Assembly: GCF_035083965.1 (NCBI RefSeq)
Contig: NC_089726.1
Span: forward strand, 12,219,501-12,283,500
Length of the DNA: 64,000 nucleotides
Reading direction: 5' to 3'
Origin: Branchiostoma lanceolatum
Lineage: Eukaryota; Chordata; Leptocardii; Amphioxiformes; Branchiostomatidae
The notes under the pieces were generated by a model that had not been told where the DNA came from, made no database searches, and saw only the letters and a program-made list of their open reading frames with translations. Positions 13,801 to 24,905 of this stretch are shown piece after piece. A program made the translations under genes and the position numbers. The first letter of the stretch is position 1; each line of letters starts with the position of its first letter.

Positions 13801-16800
13801 CCTAGGTGTGCCGATGAACATGGGCTAGTATGTTTGCTAAGAGGTATTGTGCTAACTGAAACCTACTGTGTTAGGCAGCGAACGACGACTGTGTGTCCTT
13901 ACCAACCATGTTTAGGAAGTTCTCGTTGAAGGCTTGCCTCCGTCCTTTGGTTGCTTGATTGTAATGTTGACGGGAAACACGTTGACGAAACGAACATACG
14001 AGCACCTGTAATGTTGGACCTGACCTTCCTTCCTTTTTAAACCGGATGACACAGATCTTTATTTCTAAACCAGATAGGCCTGTGTTTTTCTAGGTTTAAC
14101 AAGTCCATGTATGTTAAATGTGCAAAAAGAAGGATCAAATGGAGCAAATCCGACCCTGCTGTAAGAACAGTTGAAGTCTGCTATGTACATAATCGTTGTA
14201 GATTAAGTGGCTTTACGGCTTAAGACTCCCCTCGCCGGGAAGCACTGCCCCTGCGTCAAGCCTGGCCTGTTGAGCTTCCGATCAACATATCCGCTTGGAG
14301 TGAAGACATTATATTTCTGTAAGTCCATGGCGGTTTATTTTTCTGTGATGTAGAGTTGTCGAATATGAGGGCTCGCCGTTTTTCCGTATATCTTTAGCCT
14401 GGGAAAGTTCCTGTGCAAACACTCAATCGCTCGAGGCGGGCACTCCCCCACCGGGGGTTGACCGTGTTAGGGGGTATTTTGGAGGATGTCGGCTGGCACA
14501 ATTTTGTTTCCTTTGCTTTCTAGACTGCGTAACATATTCCTTTGTCCTTGTCATTTGAGGCGAAGAACTCCAATAATACTGTGTAACTCGGACATATTAG
14601 TGAATAAGAATAGCCCATTCATTCCCGTATACCCAGTGAAATAAGTGACCTACGATGAACGATAAAGCACTGGGATCTTTCTTCTTATCACTTGAGTCGA
14701 AATAGATTCATGCGTGCCTGACTGCAGATCGCATTAAAAAGTTTATCTTAAGAAGATGCTTTGTGGTCATCGTTCTGGTAAAGAGACTTTTCTGTCCTAT
14801 CCTCAGTATTTGATATGTTACTGAGCCCTTTCAACTCGGCGTATTGACTATCTGTTGGTTACATGTATATGTTGCTTCAAAGTTGCTTTATTTTGTTGAA
14901 GTTCTATCTATTTCAAATGCATGACTCCTCGTGGATAACAGTGTCCTTGGTGTGTCCCACTCTGCAGGTCGCTGTCCACCGTGGTAGCTCTCGGTGCGAA
15001 CATCATCTGTAACAGGATCCCGGGCCTGGTGCCTCGGCAGCGCGCCATCTGCCAGACCCGGCCCGACCTGATCGTCGCCATCGGCGAGGGCGCGCAGATG
15101 GGCATCGACGAGTGCCGGTACCAGTTCCGCCACTCCCGCTGGAACTGCACCGGCATGGACAACGATAACGTCTTCGGGAGGGAACTCAGGATAGGTGAGT
15201 CGTGAGTCCATTGTCAGTGATCATTATCATTATCCTTGTCATTAGATGTTTTGATAAGTAGAGCATCATATGGCATAAATGGGCGAAAACATACAATGTA
15301 TCTATCAATTAGCTTTCATTCAAGTAGGATTTAAGGATAGGTATATAAAAAGAGGCTATATAGTGTACACAGCTGCTGTAAGAGGACAACTGCCTTTTTG
15401 ACCAGTTTTCAGCACCTTGGACAGGGTCTATGGCTGTCAGGTGGAATAATCACCATGTCACTGCCTTATGTTATCGTTAGTCTGTCTGCTTCCCTGATTA
15501 ATCTAACCTAGATGACACATGGTAAATCAAAACAGTAACACATTAATGAAATCATTCACATGGAACAAGTAGCCGCGGAATTTGGTAAACCAATAAAAGA
15601 TACAACCAATTACCGTTAGCCCAAAGGCTTCCGTAGGGTTGACATTTGGAAATCTCGTTACTTTAAATTCCAAAACACTTAGGGGGTGTCAAAGAAAGGA
15701 AATAACAAAGAAACCGGTGATCAAACGAGTCATGTGTACAGTTACTGGGAGCACGCAATATCTCCCACTGCCAAAGCCGTAACTACCCCTGACAGGGTAA
15801 TGTGTACGATTTAGTGGTAAAAAGAGCTGCCGACAGTACAGTAGCAACGCGCGCTGAGTTGAGATAACGTCAACAAAGTTGTCTGTTGGTACACTGTGTA
15901 ATGTCACTGATTATTCCTAAGGACGAGGTAGTTGATGAGGATGTGGTCAGCCAAAGCAGCTAATTTATATCACCTAATAGAAGATGTTGGCTTCCCGCCA
16001 TATAGACATCTAATAGATGGGAAGGGAAATACACAACTGAAGTGTCCGGTGTCCGAAGTGTGGTGATAGGACCCTTACTATCGTTGTAAGGATGGGCACT
16101 GTTATGACAACAGTCTTTACACCTGTCTCATTAGCTAATGAGGTAATCCTAAAATACTTGCATACACATGTACGTGCAAACTTGCTTCTCTTGCAAAAGG
16201 AGTGAGCTAGGAATCCAGATATTGCAATCTCTTCCGAGGCGACTATTTCACAGATAGCATGTCATTTCCCTTCCCTTTCTTCACCACGGCTTTTAGATTT
16301 ATTTTCTAATCCGCCCCATGTTATTTCAAAACTAGCCCTGAAACCTTTCCTTGATGAAGCCAAGGACCGTGTAGCAGTGATTGACAGTTCTGCAGACGGC
16401 TTGTTGACAGGGGGGTTGCCAAGTTCGCGTTCCGTACCAGGTGTCAAAATACGGGCGGCCGTCGCTCGGTGTATGGGCGCGAGACCACCCGCCTAGCCAT
16501 CACCGCCTTCTGTCGCTCAATACATACATACATACACAAATCAATCAACAAACCATTCAAGCAACCAGTCAACCAATCAATCAAACGCCGTTGATTTTAT
16601 CATCATCGTTAAACCCTTCCGATGCCCCATCTAGTAGACCTGGGGTTTAAATATATACCAATGACAACTAAAACAGGCCAGAAACTGAAAAGCAGAAGAA
16701 TTTGGTTTGTTTTTCCCAGGAGGTTATATGAAGAGGGGTCGACGGGGAGAATTAGGGCCTGTTCAATTATTTGGCATTTTTATACGGCAGAATTACGGGG

Positions 16801-19800
16801 GGGGGGGGGGGATTGGCCCTGCCACACATATTTACGATCGACAGCAGAACGACGCTGCAAGGCCGGAATGCGAGGCTCTTTACTAAACGTGATAGTCATC
16901 TCAGAGTTGTCTGACAGAGGGTTACCTGACAGGTCTTTCCGGGGGTACTCCAACACAAGCACGCATGTCTCCGCTTCAGCTTTCCCACAGCAAGATGATA
17001 ATGACTCCACTATGTACGTGAATGTACGCGAAGTAGTAAGGCTTATATGTTGACTTGTATCACGGCGTAGCATGCTAGGTATGATGCTACACAGACAGTA
17101 AGGAGGACTTGAACAAGATAATGACGAAATGAAAAACTACAAACTGTCCAAAGAGAGTTTGTCGAACACCTTACATGTGATCACGTGCACCGCCAAAGTT
17201 GTACTTTGCTCTCTATGAGTGCGGAGCTATGCCGTGAGGTGACTCGTGGGGCTCTACCCGCGCGTGTGTGCCGAGTTCCGAACATTTCTCGATGATGTCT
17301 GTACAAATATCTCCGCACTCTAGTCCTGATCGCCAAACGGCCTCTCGGTAGTAAGAGGTGTTGACAGACATGAGAACGCGGCGGTTTGCGGGCGGGTGGA
17401 ATTAAAAGCTGGGAGTGACTCTTAAGTACTTCCCGCTATGTGAGGAGTGTTTGCCCATGCTCCCCTGATATGAATAAGATTGATGGTTCTTCCAATCTCT
17501 GACAGGAAGGGCAGCTTTACCGCTGACAAGCATCCCTCTGACATTGCTGACAGATCAAATCAGATGACGTGATCTTTACCGCTAAAATACTAAAATCTGC
17601 TGCAGAGATGTGATAAACTCTGATGGAAAATCCAGCTTAACGAAACCAAAATGAAGACTTGGGTTAATCCAATATTATGTTCAAATGTAACTTGATGCCA
17701 TCATCACGTTTAAACGATGACATAATCGCAACAATTAGAAATATGAAAAACGCAGTCAATCATTGAAAGCTTGTTATACTGTTTTTCCGATCGCTGACGT
17801 ATCTTCTGTGTTTATCTCGTATTATATGCGCGATTTCTTCGGCTCTAGAAGCTAGATGATTCAGACGTTAGTTTATTTCAATCTGCTCCAGGAGACCTAA
17901 CGTGCCAAGCCATGCATTCCTCTGTGATCTTGTGGTTACCTATAGACATTGGCCTGGGCCCTGTCAAGAGGCCGGGGTCCTTTAACGGCCACTCGTCTAA
18001 AACCTCAAACATACTCTTAAGCACACCATTGGCATATCTTTGACCAAAAACTGCAACCTGAACGTCTTTTGGAACTTTAAAGTGAACGATCTGACGGGCG
18101 GAGAAACTGCTAAGAATGTGGCAAGTGCCGGGCGATGTGTCTACGAGAGGCCGTGAGTGACGGGCGGGACGTTCCAGGCATAGCCCGGCACCTTCCGCGC
18201 AAATAAAGCGGCGGCCTCCCGTGGGGGGTGCATGACGGAGAAGTGTCGGCTGTCCCCACTTCACATTCCCCTGGGTGGTGTTGACAAGGCTAATCCGTGA
18301 GATCATCGCCCAGGAAAAGAACAACGTGTTGACATACGGATCAATCAACAAGTTCATGTGAGAGTGGAGTACCAATGTAGCAGTGCACCTGAGCCGGATT
18401 TACATACCTCACATACTGCCAAACTTCTCACACCTGTACCGTTCACTTTGTGAGAGCTTTGCGGCTAAAGGAACATGACACACACCCTTCCCCTCTTCCT
18501 AGTCACAAGTGGAAGGTGGACGCATTCTTTACATGCCGCCGTCAAACTTTCCCTTTCAGTCGTACGACAGGTGTGTGGCAGGTGCGAGATGTGGATATGT
18601 TAGGCGAAGTGCGTGTCCGTCCCGTAAACGGTCTTTGCCGTTTGAAATGATCGTCGTCATATCGCTGACCGGTCGAAACCAAACGTTTCTTGAGGGGCTG
18701 ACAAGAAGCAAAAATCTAAAATTGTCAACGTGTCAATTACTAAATGTACGACAGTATCGTGATACTAGTAAATAGTAGAAAGAATTATCGAAAAATGGAA
18801 AGTGCACCACCTCGGGTTCGAACCCTAGTCAAAAAGCCTATACCCTAATCCCTAATCAACTACGCCACGAAACATCACTGTACAGACAGATCGCGGCGAT
18901 ACATAAAGTGATGGAGTGTGCTAATACATGTAAAAAGGCGGCGACCGTTTCAAACGGCGGCGACCGTGTACGAGACGGAAATTAGCTTAAGCAAAATGTC
19001 CGCCGCCGTAAACACCGTATCATGTTACACTCCATGCACTTCTCAAGACGTTGGCTGACAATTAAGACACAGGTCTACTGACCTATTCTTAAAACCATAG
19101 GCCATGTTTCGCAGAACAACACAGGGGTGCGGTGTGCTGCGAGCTATCTTGGTGAGATCACATATTTTGGTTTTCCCTGGGAAAGCACGCTGATTCCAGT
19201 AACTTCAGCCACAGCTGTCACAAGCAATAGCGCTAACCAATTAAAGGAAATGTAAATCCTATTTCTCTTGGCCCTTGCGATAATCTTCTTAAAGACATTG
19301 TCAATTTCCTCGAAGCTCCCAAGAACGTAAGTTATTTGCACTGCTCACAAAGCCCCCTTCAGTTAAAATTTCTTCATCGGTTGACAGATGTTTGCCGAAG
19401 GAGGATAACAAACACACACTAAAAGAGGCTACATTGTCATTTGTTCCCGTAACAGTTGGCTCTCCCTCAGTTGGCTCCCCCCTCAGTTTGCTAACTGACA
19501 GGGGGTAAACTCACCTCACTTACCCCCAACCTACTGAAGAGAGTATTTCAGCCTAGTTGTGGTCGATGTTTACTTTGACAACAAAGAGTTCGATTTTTCA
19601 TTTTCTCTGCGTCCGCTGAGAGGGATGGTTTCGTGGCTGACACGCTCAGCCCTGGAGACGGCATTACAGTGTGTATGTTCTCTTTATACTTCACGGACAG
19701 CAAGTACAGGATGAATCTCGCCGGGTCAGGGTTAAGAACACAAGACCTTTCCCTCCCACACAATTTTCTGCAGAATTGAGACGATGTTTTGTTGGAGGAG

Positions 19801-22518
19801 CGAGTAGGGATAGCCAGCAATGTGCGTTTGCCAGTTCGGAACAATCGAAACAGATTTATTATAGACACAACACACGGTCAAAGAAGAACAATCCCTTGCC
19901 TGTACTTTTTGGACAAACAGCTGACACCTAGTTATGAGATGATAAAAAAGCTGGAAAAGCATCATGCTTGGCGTGATTTTTAACTTTGAAAGTTGACCAG
20001 AATGTAAATGGAATAGTAGTGAAGAAATTCTTTGCCAACATGGGTTCCATTTTGTTAGATATTGTTGATATCAGAAAGATTCAGCGTTGGCTGATGGAGT
20101 TACGACTTAAGGGGGAAAGAAATGGATGGTGAACAGGAGCCAAGTGAACTCAATATAAAGATATACTACTTTCTATGTTCCACACAGGAAGCAAGGAAGC
20201 TGCCTTTACGTACGCCATCAGCTCGGCGGCGCTGGTGCACGCTATCGTCACAGCCTGCAGGTAGGCCACTCTTCCCGCCTTTTCCTCCAGTTCTGAAAGT
20301 GTTTATGACACCAAAATACAACAATTTCTTATTATCTGTAATAGGAATAGTATCATTCAATGAATATAAACGTTTAAAACAAATACATACCCTTCTGATG
20401 TTATTTAACATTGAACCAACAGAAACCATACTTCCAGCTCTTGATTCTTATCTGATCTTGTCACCAGGTAATTACATTTTCAGTGACTTTACCCCACAAT
20501 GAACACGGCAATCGGTTCGGAACCTTACACTACGGCTTGTGAAAAACACTATTTGATTAGCAAACAGTGCTTAATTATCGTGATTACATTCAATTAAAAG
20601 ACATAACAATATTTATGTTGTTTGCTTCTCAAAAGAACGTTCTTTCCGAGCCGCAGTGCAAAGTTCCAAACCGGTTGCTATGTTCATTGCGACGTCATGA
20701 GGGGTAGAGTCACTGATTAATGTAATTACCTGGTGGGAAGAATCAAAAGCTGAAGGTATGAAGTTTTGATGGTTCGATGTTCAATAACATCCGAAGTGTG
20801 TATATTTTGTGCAAATGTCTATGTTATTAAACAAAAATTATCATGGTTTATGTAATTTCAGGGAATTTTCAATTTTGGTGTCATTGGTGTCTTAAACACT
20901 TGAAGGTTGTACGTATAGTTTACATTCTTCACCGAGACAGGGCTGGCCTTTGTCATTTCGACAAGTAGCACATTCTGTTACACCTTGAGAGGCCAAGCTT
21001 ATTTTTGTATTCAAAGTTTGTTTTGAACGAGTACGGTTGGGTGGTAACTGCCAGACTCCAATCATGCCCAATTTGTCCATCCATTCATGCTACAAGTCTT
21101 ATTAACTGCCATCTCTTCCATTCGTCTAATCATACGAGACAGAATTCCTAAGGTGCGGTTTCTGCTCCACTTAATCATGATAGAGTAAGGACGTTCTCTT
21201 TTCAACCTTCCTTGCACAGGTCTATGATCCAGATTGCTATATTTCCTTTGATCAACCTCGTCTGATATCATTCAGTCATTTCTACTGATATACCTGTGAT
21301 GTGCGTCTAACCATCCTGTGCCAATTGTTACTGTTCCAGCCAGGGTAACATCTCTGACTGCGGCTGTGACCGTACGAAGGAGGGCGATCTGAACGATGAG
21401 GGCTGGAAGTGGGGCGGCTGCTCCGCCGACGTCAAGTACGGGCTCCGCTTCTGCAAGAAGTTCGTGGACGCCCGGGAGGTGGAGCAGAACGCGCGGGCTC
21501 TGATGAACCTCCACAACAATGAGGCTGGTAGGAAGGTGTATACAACATTTTGGTTCAAATTTCGCGTAGAATGCAGATATTTCCATTTGTGGTACTGTTG
21601 TAATCGTAATGTAGGGTGTGGCGTATTGCTATCATAGTTTTTTGCTTCGTTGTGTGTGTGTTGCCATTTTGGCACGCTGTATGCAAAGTTAAAATTCGTT
21701 GTCGTGTTGCTTCATAGAAAAGAGTATCGCAAAATGTAATTTTTGCGCTATTTTGTAGGCGATATCTCACCGCCAGTTGATAGGTCGACAATTTATTTGC
21801 TCGTGTTATAACAAGATTCGTAATGTTTGCAAACACCAGAGAAACAATTAACGTCTTTCATCAACAATGACATAATCTTAGAACTCGTTGATCTTTCAAG
21901 AACACTTCAATCTCGGGAACTAGCCTATACGCAGCAACGGAATTGCTCTTAATGTCCGGATCAGGTGTGAAAAACATTTTCTTACCGTCCTATGGCCATT
22001 TATCTGTCGTCTAACACCGATTTTTCCCCTTGCAGGTGATTGACCAGCACACACGTCTGGAGTGTAAGTGTCACGGGGTCTCAGGATCCTGCACCATGAA
22101 GACATGTTGGATTACTCTGCCACGCTTCCGAGAGGTCGGCAACATCCTGAAGGAGAAGTATCACCACGATTCCCAGCTCGTGGAAGCCGTTCGCGCTAGG
22201 CGCACGCGAAGGCCGACGTTTCTGAAACTGAAAAATTCTCGGACCTTCGAGAAACCTCGCGAGATTTCCCTTGTGTACCTGCGCGGGTCACCGAACTATT
22301 GCGAGCGTGACGAGGCAACAGGGTCGCTCGGAACGAACGGGCGGAGGTGCAACCGGACGAGCCCATATCAGGACGGGTGTGACCTGATGTGCTGCGGGAG
22401 GGGCTACAACACGCACCAGTTCGTCAAGACGTGGCAATGTAACTGTAAGTTCCACTGGTGCTGTTACGTCAAGTGCAACCAGTGCAGTGAGCGGACCGAG
22501 GAGTATACCTGCAAATAA
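1754..22518 (+). CDS. Wnt7: Wnt7 secreted signalling protein, isoform using the distal first exon
   Basis: Coding exons 1754-1818, 14968-15194, 20188-20260, 21340-21535 and 22036-22518, 1044 nt, 347 residues; vertebrate Wnt7 is about 349. Wnt7 is a lipid-modified, cysteine-rich secreted ligand for Frizzled/LRP receptors. Seen: a hydrophobic N-terminus ([20 protein letters not shown]), the Wnt7-like run [15 protein letters not shown] (probable glycosylation site), [28 protein letters not shown] with the serine palmitoleoylated in Wnts (residue 203), the linker run RPTFLK, and the C-terminal block from [10 protein letters not shown] to YTCK. An in-frame stop at 1706-1708 precedes the ATG, so the start is well defined. 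The exon-4 donor at 21536 is a weaker GTGTAT, chosen because it restores family length and phase. The first intron would be about 13 kb. The Wnt7 assignment rests on recognised family sequence. Use of this first exon is inferred from phase 2, the signal peptide and junction similarity. Confidence 0.88.
4675..5135. mobile_element. 461-bp inverted-repeat element (MITE-like)
   Basis: The two ends are inverted copies over about 50 bases. The left end begins CCAAGCAGAGGTTAGGCTCC and the right end reads as CCAAGCAGAGGTTAGACTCC on the opposite strand; similarity continues through CGGCTT, TGGGA and GTCTTT. The inside is AT-rich with no protein, as expected of a non-autonomous DNA transposon. I could not find a convincing target-site duplication, so the exact ends and superfamily are unknown. 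Confidence 0.7.
11559..11830. repeat. Degenerate ~31-bp tandem array with repeated TGACG
   Basis: Related units begin near 11559, 11590, 11621, 11652, 11680 and 11712, with looser copies after. The core is GGACAACGGAGATG followed by a short spacer and TGACG(T). The copies are diverged, so the array is old. TGACG is the half-site bound by CREB/ATF-type bZIP factors. The array lies about 0.9-1.15 kb upstream of the proximal Wnt7 exon; any regulatory role is inference. Confidence 0.6.
12715..12797 (+). CDS. Wnt7: Wnt7 alternative first coding exon B (proximal)
   Basis: The ATG at 12715 opens [20 protein letters not shown], followed by LAAGTGDQ, then a GTAAGT donor at 12798. The peptide has a basic N-region (PRKR) and a hydrophobic core, typical of a cleavable signal peptide. 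The exon ends in phase 2, exactly as exon A does, so it joins the exon at 14968 in frame ([14 protein letters not shown]). In-frame stops upstream at 12628-12630 and again shortly before the ATG fix this start. The resulting precursor is 353 residues, with the acylated serine at residue 209. Confidence 0.72.
12798..14967 (+). other. Wnt7 intron before the first shared exon
   Basis: No gene was recognised. A short GTTGTA/GTT microsatellite lies at about 13484-13531. The rest shows no repeat or RNA structure that I can support. Confidence 0.5.
18806..18878 (-). pseudogene. tRNA-like sequence (degenerate tRNA or SINE head)
   Basis: On the - strand it has a TGGCGTAGTTGATTAGGG segment resembling a pol III A box and a perfect GGGTTCGAACCC resembling a B box, at roughly tRNA spacing. 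The acceptor arms do not pair and the T stem has mismatches, so it is not a working tRNA. It may be a tRNA pseudogene or the head of a tRNA-derived SINE. Confidence 0.4.
18905..19041. repeat. Imperfect hairpin with GGCGGCGACCGT repeats
   Basis: The outer arms AAGTGATGGAGTGT and ACACTCCATGCACTT are near inverted copies. Inside, GGCGGCGACCGT occurs twice close together, and a CCGCCGCCGT run faces it. It may be a small MITE or foldback relic; no target duplication was found. Confidence 0.35.
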
Positions 22519-22916
22519 TCATGACGTCTACACTACAAACGATGACGTTCTGGCCAAACGGTACACCGAACAATCATGAGTTGACAGGAAAGGTGGACGT
22601 GATCGCCCAAAGCTCAAATAGTGTACAGCGAAGTGACAATATGGATGTAATATAGCTTCCTACTGATGGACGTAATTCCAGTGGTAAGAATGAAAGCGTA
22701 TTTCTGTGAGGTTATATCCAATGGATGTTATTTTGTATATAAACGAAGATGTTGTGCAGTTCCGTAGTGTCAAGCTTAAGATGTTGGAGGCTCGACGACC
22801 TCGACGTTCAAAGTGGATCCCAGCAATAAGTCGGTCACCGTGTGAAGAGTTACAGAGTTAGGAATGGCTTAATTAGCTTTCTAAGGCTACGGGAAGGAAC
22901 CACCCCCTACCCCGTG

Positions 22917-22922
22917 AATAAA
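22917..22922 (+). other. Polyadenylation signal, Wnt7
   Basis: A canonical AATAAA lies 399 bases after the Wnt7 stop codon and is followed by a T/G-rich tract, as expected of a 3' processing site. Confidence 0.6.
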
Positions 22923-23131
22923 TTTGTCTGTGTTGTTTTAAGGATTATGTGGTTTGTGATGTGGTACATGTACGTACCTGTAAACGATAATTTGTAAATG
23001 CAAAGTACCTGAATGTCTTGACATGTCTCAGTAGTGCGACCGAGACGGTTGAAAGGACGCCTGTAGCCGTCGTCAATTGTATGTGTGTTACACTTTTGAA
23101 TGAGTGCTAAATATATGGATGGTGGTGGATC

Positions 23132-23138
23132 TTGTGTG

Positions 23139-23173
<35 letters not shown>

Positions 23174-23244
23174 GTGCGTCAGCGGCGTACAGTGTGTGTG
23201 TGTGTATGTGTGTGTGTGTGCGCGCGCTCGAGCGTGTGTGTGTG

Positions 23245-23277
<33 letters not shown>

Positions 23278-23300
23278 ACGTGCGTACTTACGTGTGTGTG
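23132..23300. repeat. (TG)n microsatellite
   Basis: About 170 bases of TG dinucleotide repeat broken by short interruptions (GCGTCAGCGGCGTACAG, CGCGCGCTCGAGCG). Alternating purine/pyrimidine tracts of this kind can adopt Z-DNA and are length-variable. Confidence 0.95.
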
Positions 23301-24814
23301 CACTTTGAGACCTACACAGTATACGCAGTCTCAGTCAAGTCATATTTTCTGCCCTCGCCCCGTCCCTCCCCTTCGAATGGTCGTTGCTGGCACTGCACAT
23401 AACAGCAGTTCATGGATTTCCATCTCCAAGTCAGGCATGTGGGAGGGAAAGTTAACTGGATGCCATGTTCTGATTGTGTTAGGACCCCTGCCTAGAAAGA
23501 TCCGAAGATTGAAGACTTAGCTCACCGGAAGAAATCCCCGGCAGTAGAAGTGGTGCGTGTGCGGCTTAACTCCCTTGATTGAACCCAGGTGTAGGAAGAT
23601 TCCCCGTATACTCCTTTCGCAACGTTTCACTTAGTTGTGAAGACTAGGCTTGTGGAACAAATTGCAGATACAAGGAATTTTGATCGTTTGTCCATTTCTA
23701 TCGAAAGTGAAGTGAAAATAATTATAGGATGGACTGAAAGTTTTCAGAAAGAGGAAACACTGAGTCACCTATATTCTTATTAAGAAAAAGACAGCGAAAC
23801 AAACTGCAGATATGGGGAAAATCTGGAAATGGCAACTTTTCAGCTTTCAGCCTGTAAAGGGTCATGGTGGTCACGAGAAAACCGCATCATATTCCTGAGG
23901 TCAGGAAAGAGCCTGGCGGGAGTCACTCAGAGTATATAGTTGCGTGGTACAGAAATACTTCATTGTTTACCCAAACCAGCATTCATATCATGGAGGAACA
24001 CGTCTACGATAGCAATCAGATCAGTATACTTTACTTAAGTCTGATTTGTTAAAGAAATTAGTCATCCTCACTAGGTAAACAAATACAACTTGATCCGAAA
24101 GTTGACATATCCGTATGCATACGGAATGTCACTGGCATGGGCGGCCTCACATAACGACCCTAGAAGTGGTCCAAGGAAGACTGCTGCGTGCTGAACAGGT
24201 GCACTGCTAGCTCTGCAAAAACCAATCAAGCTGCCCTGCCTCCCCTCCCCGTGTGGCATGACCTTGTGTGGCCCCCTCGGGCAGGACATGGCGCAAAACT
24301 GACGAGGTAATTAGCTTGGCTCCCGGTCCCACGGGGCACCCCGGCGCTGAGCGGTGCCAACACGCCGCACGCGGTCCACGCGGACAGAGTTCAACCATCA
24401 TTAAAACCATCAATCGTACCAATTACGTTTGGTGTAAATCTCACACAGGACTGCTTTGAGGATCCAGGAGGTCCCGACAACGCTCTACGCTAGATTCGGA
24501 GGGCCGGCTACGTAATACGCCAAATTCAGAAAGTTATGTACTGTTCAGTTTAAAGCCTCACTGCCATAATCTTATTCTTATGGCTTACATCCTTCCGGGG
24601 ATAGATTTTCGACATTTTGTTTTAAAACAAAAAATGGAAGTTCTGCCTAGTTTCTTACATCATATTCTGAAACTGGAGAACAATACAAAGTTACCCTCTG
24701 AAAGTACCCTTTATGACAAGTGTGGTCCCGCCCACAAACTGGACTCGTCCTCTAACATGGGGGGGGGGGGGGTATCATAACGATAAGAACTTTTAACATT
24801 GTCTGCATTCATAG

Positions 24815-24820
24815 TTTATT
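24815..24820 (-). other. Polyadenylation signal, carboxypeptidase gene A
   Basis: AATAAA on the - strand, about 86 bases after the stop codon of the first carboxypeptidase gene. Confidence 0.65.
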
Positions 24821-24905
24821 TCACACACCAATTGTAAACGAGCCAAGCTGTGTCTGGTGTTAGCGCTTTACAGATGAGATACGTTGGCGCACCATGTCTA
24901 CCACG

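Larger units (their letters stand above)
15195..20187 (+). other. Wnt7 intron between the shared exons 2 and 3
   Basis: Five kilobases without a supported gene. It contains a low-complexity CAAT/CATA stretch near 16519-16590, a G-homopolymer at about 16798-16811, a tRNA-like sequence on the - strand (18806-18878) and a hairpin-forming segment (18905-19041). The open frames here are short and unrecognised. Confidence 0.5.
22519..24814. other. Wnt7 3' region and intergenic space before the carboxypeptidase cluster
   Basis: Wnt7 3' untranslated sequence probably runs to a polyadenylation signal at 22917. A long TG microsatellite follows (23132-23300), then unannotated sequence with a G-homopolymer at about 24761-24771. 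The cysteine/valine-rich open frames across the TG tract are translations of the repeat and are not genes. Confidence 0.5.

Noticed and set aside
21340-21527. Alternative Wnt7 exon 4 end at 21527 using GTAGGA
   Set aside because: It would delete GRK from the conserved NNEAGRK and break the reading phase into exon 5; the donor at 21536 restores both.
23088-23520. Cysteine/valine and histidine/threonine repeat frames
   Set aside because: They are translations of the TG microsatellite.
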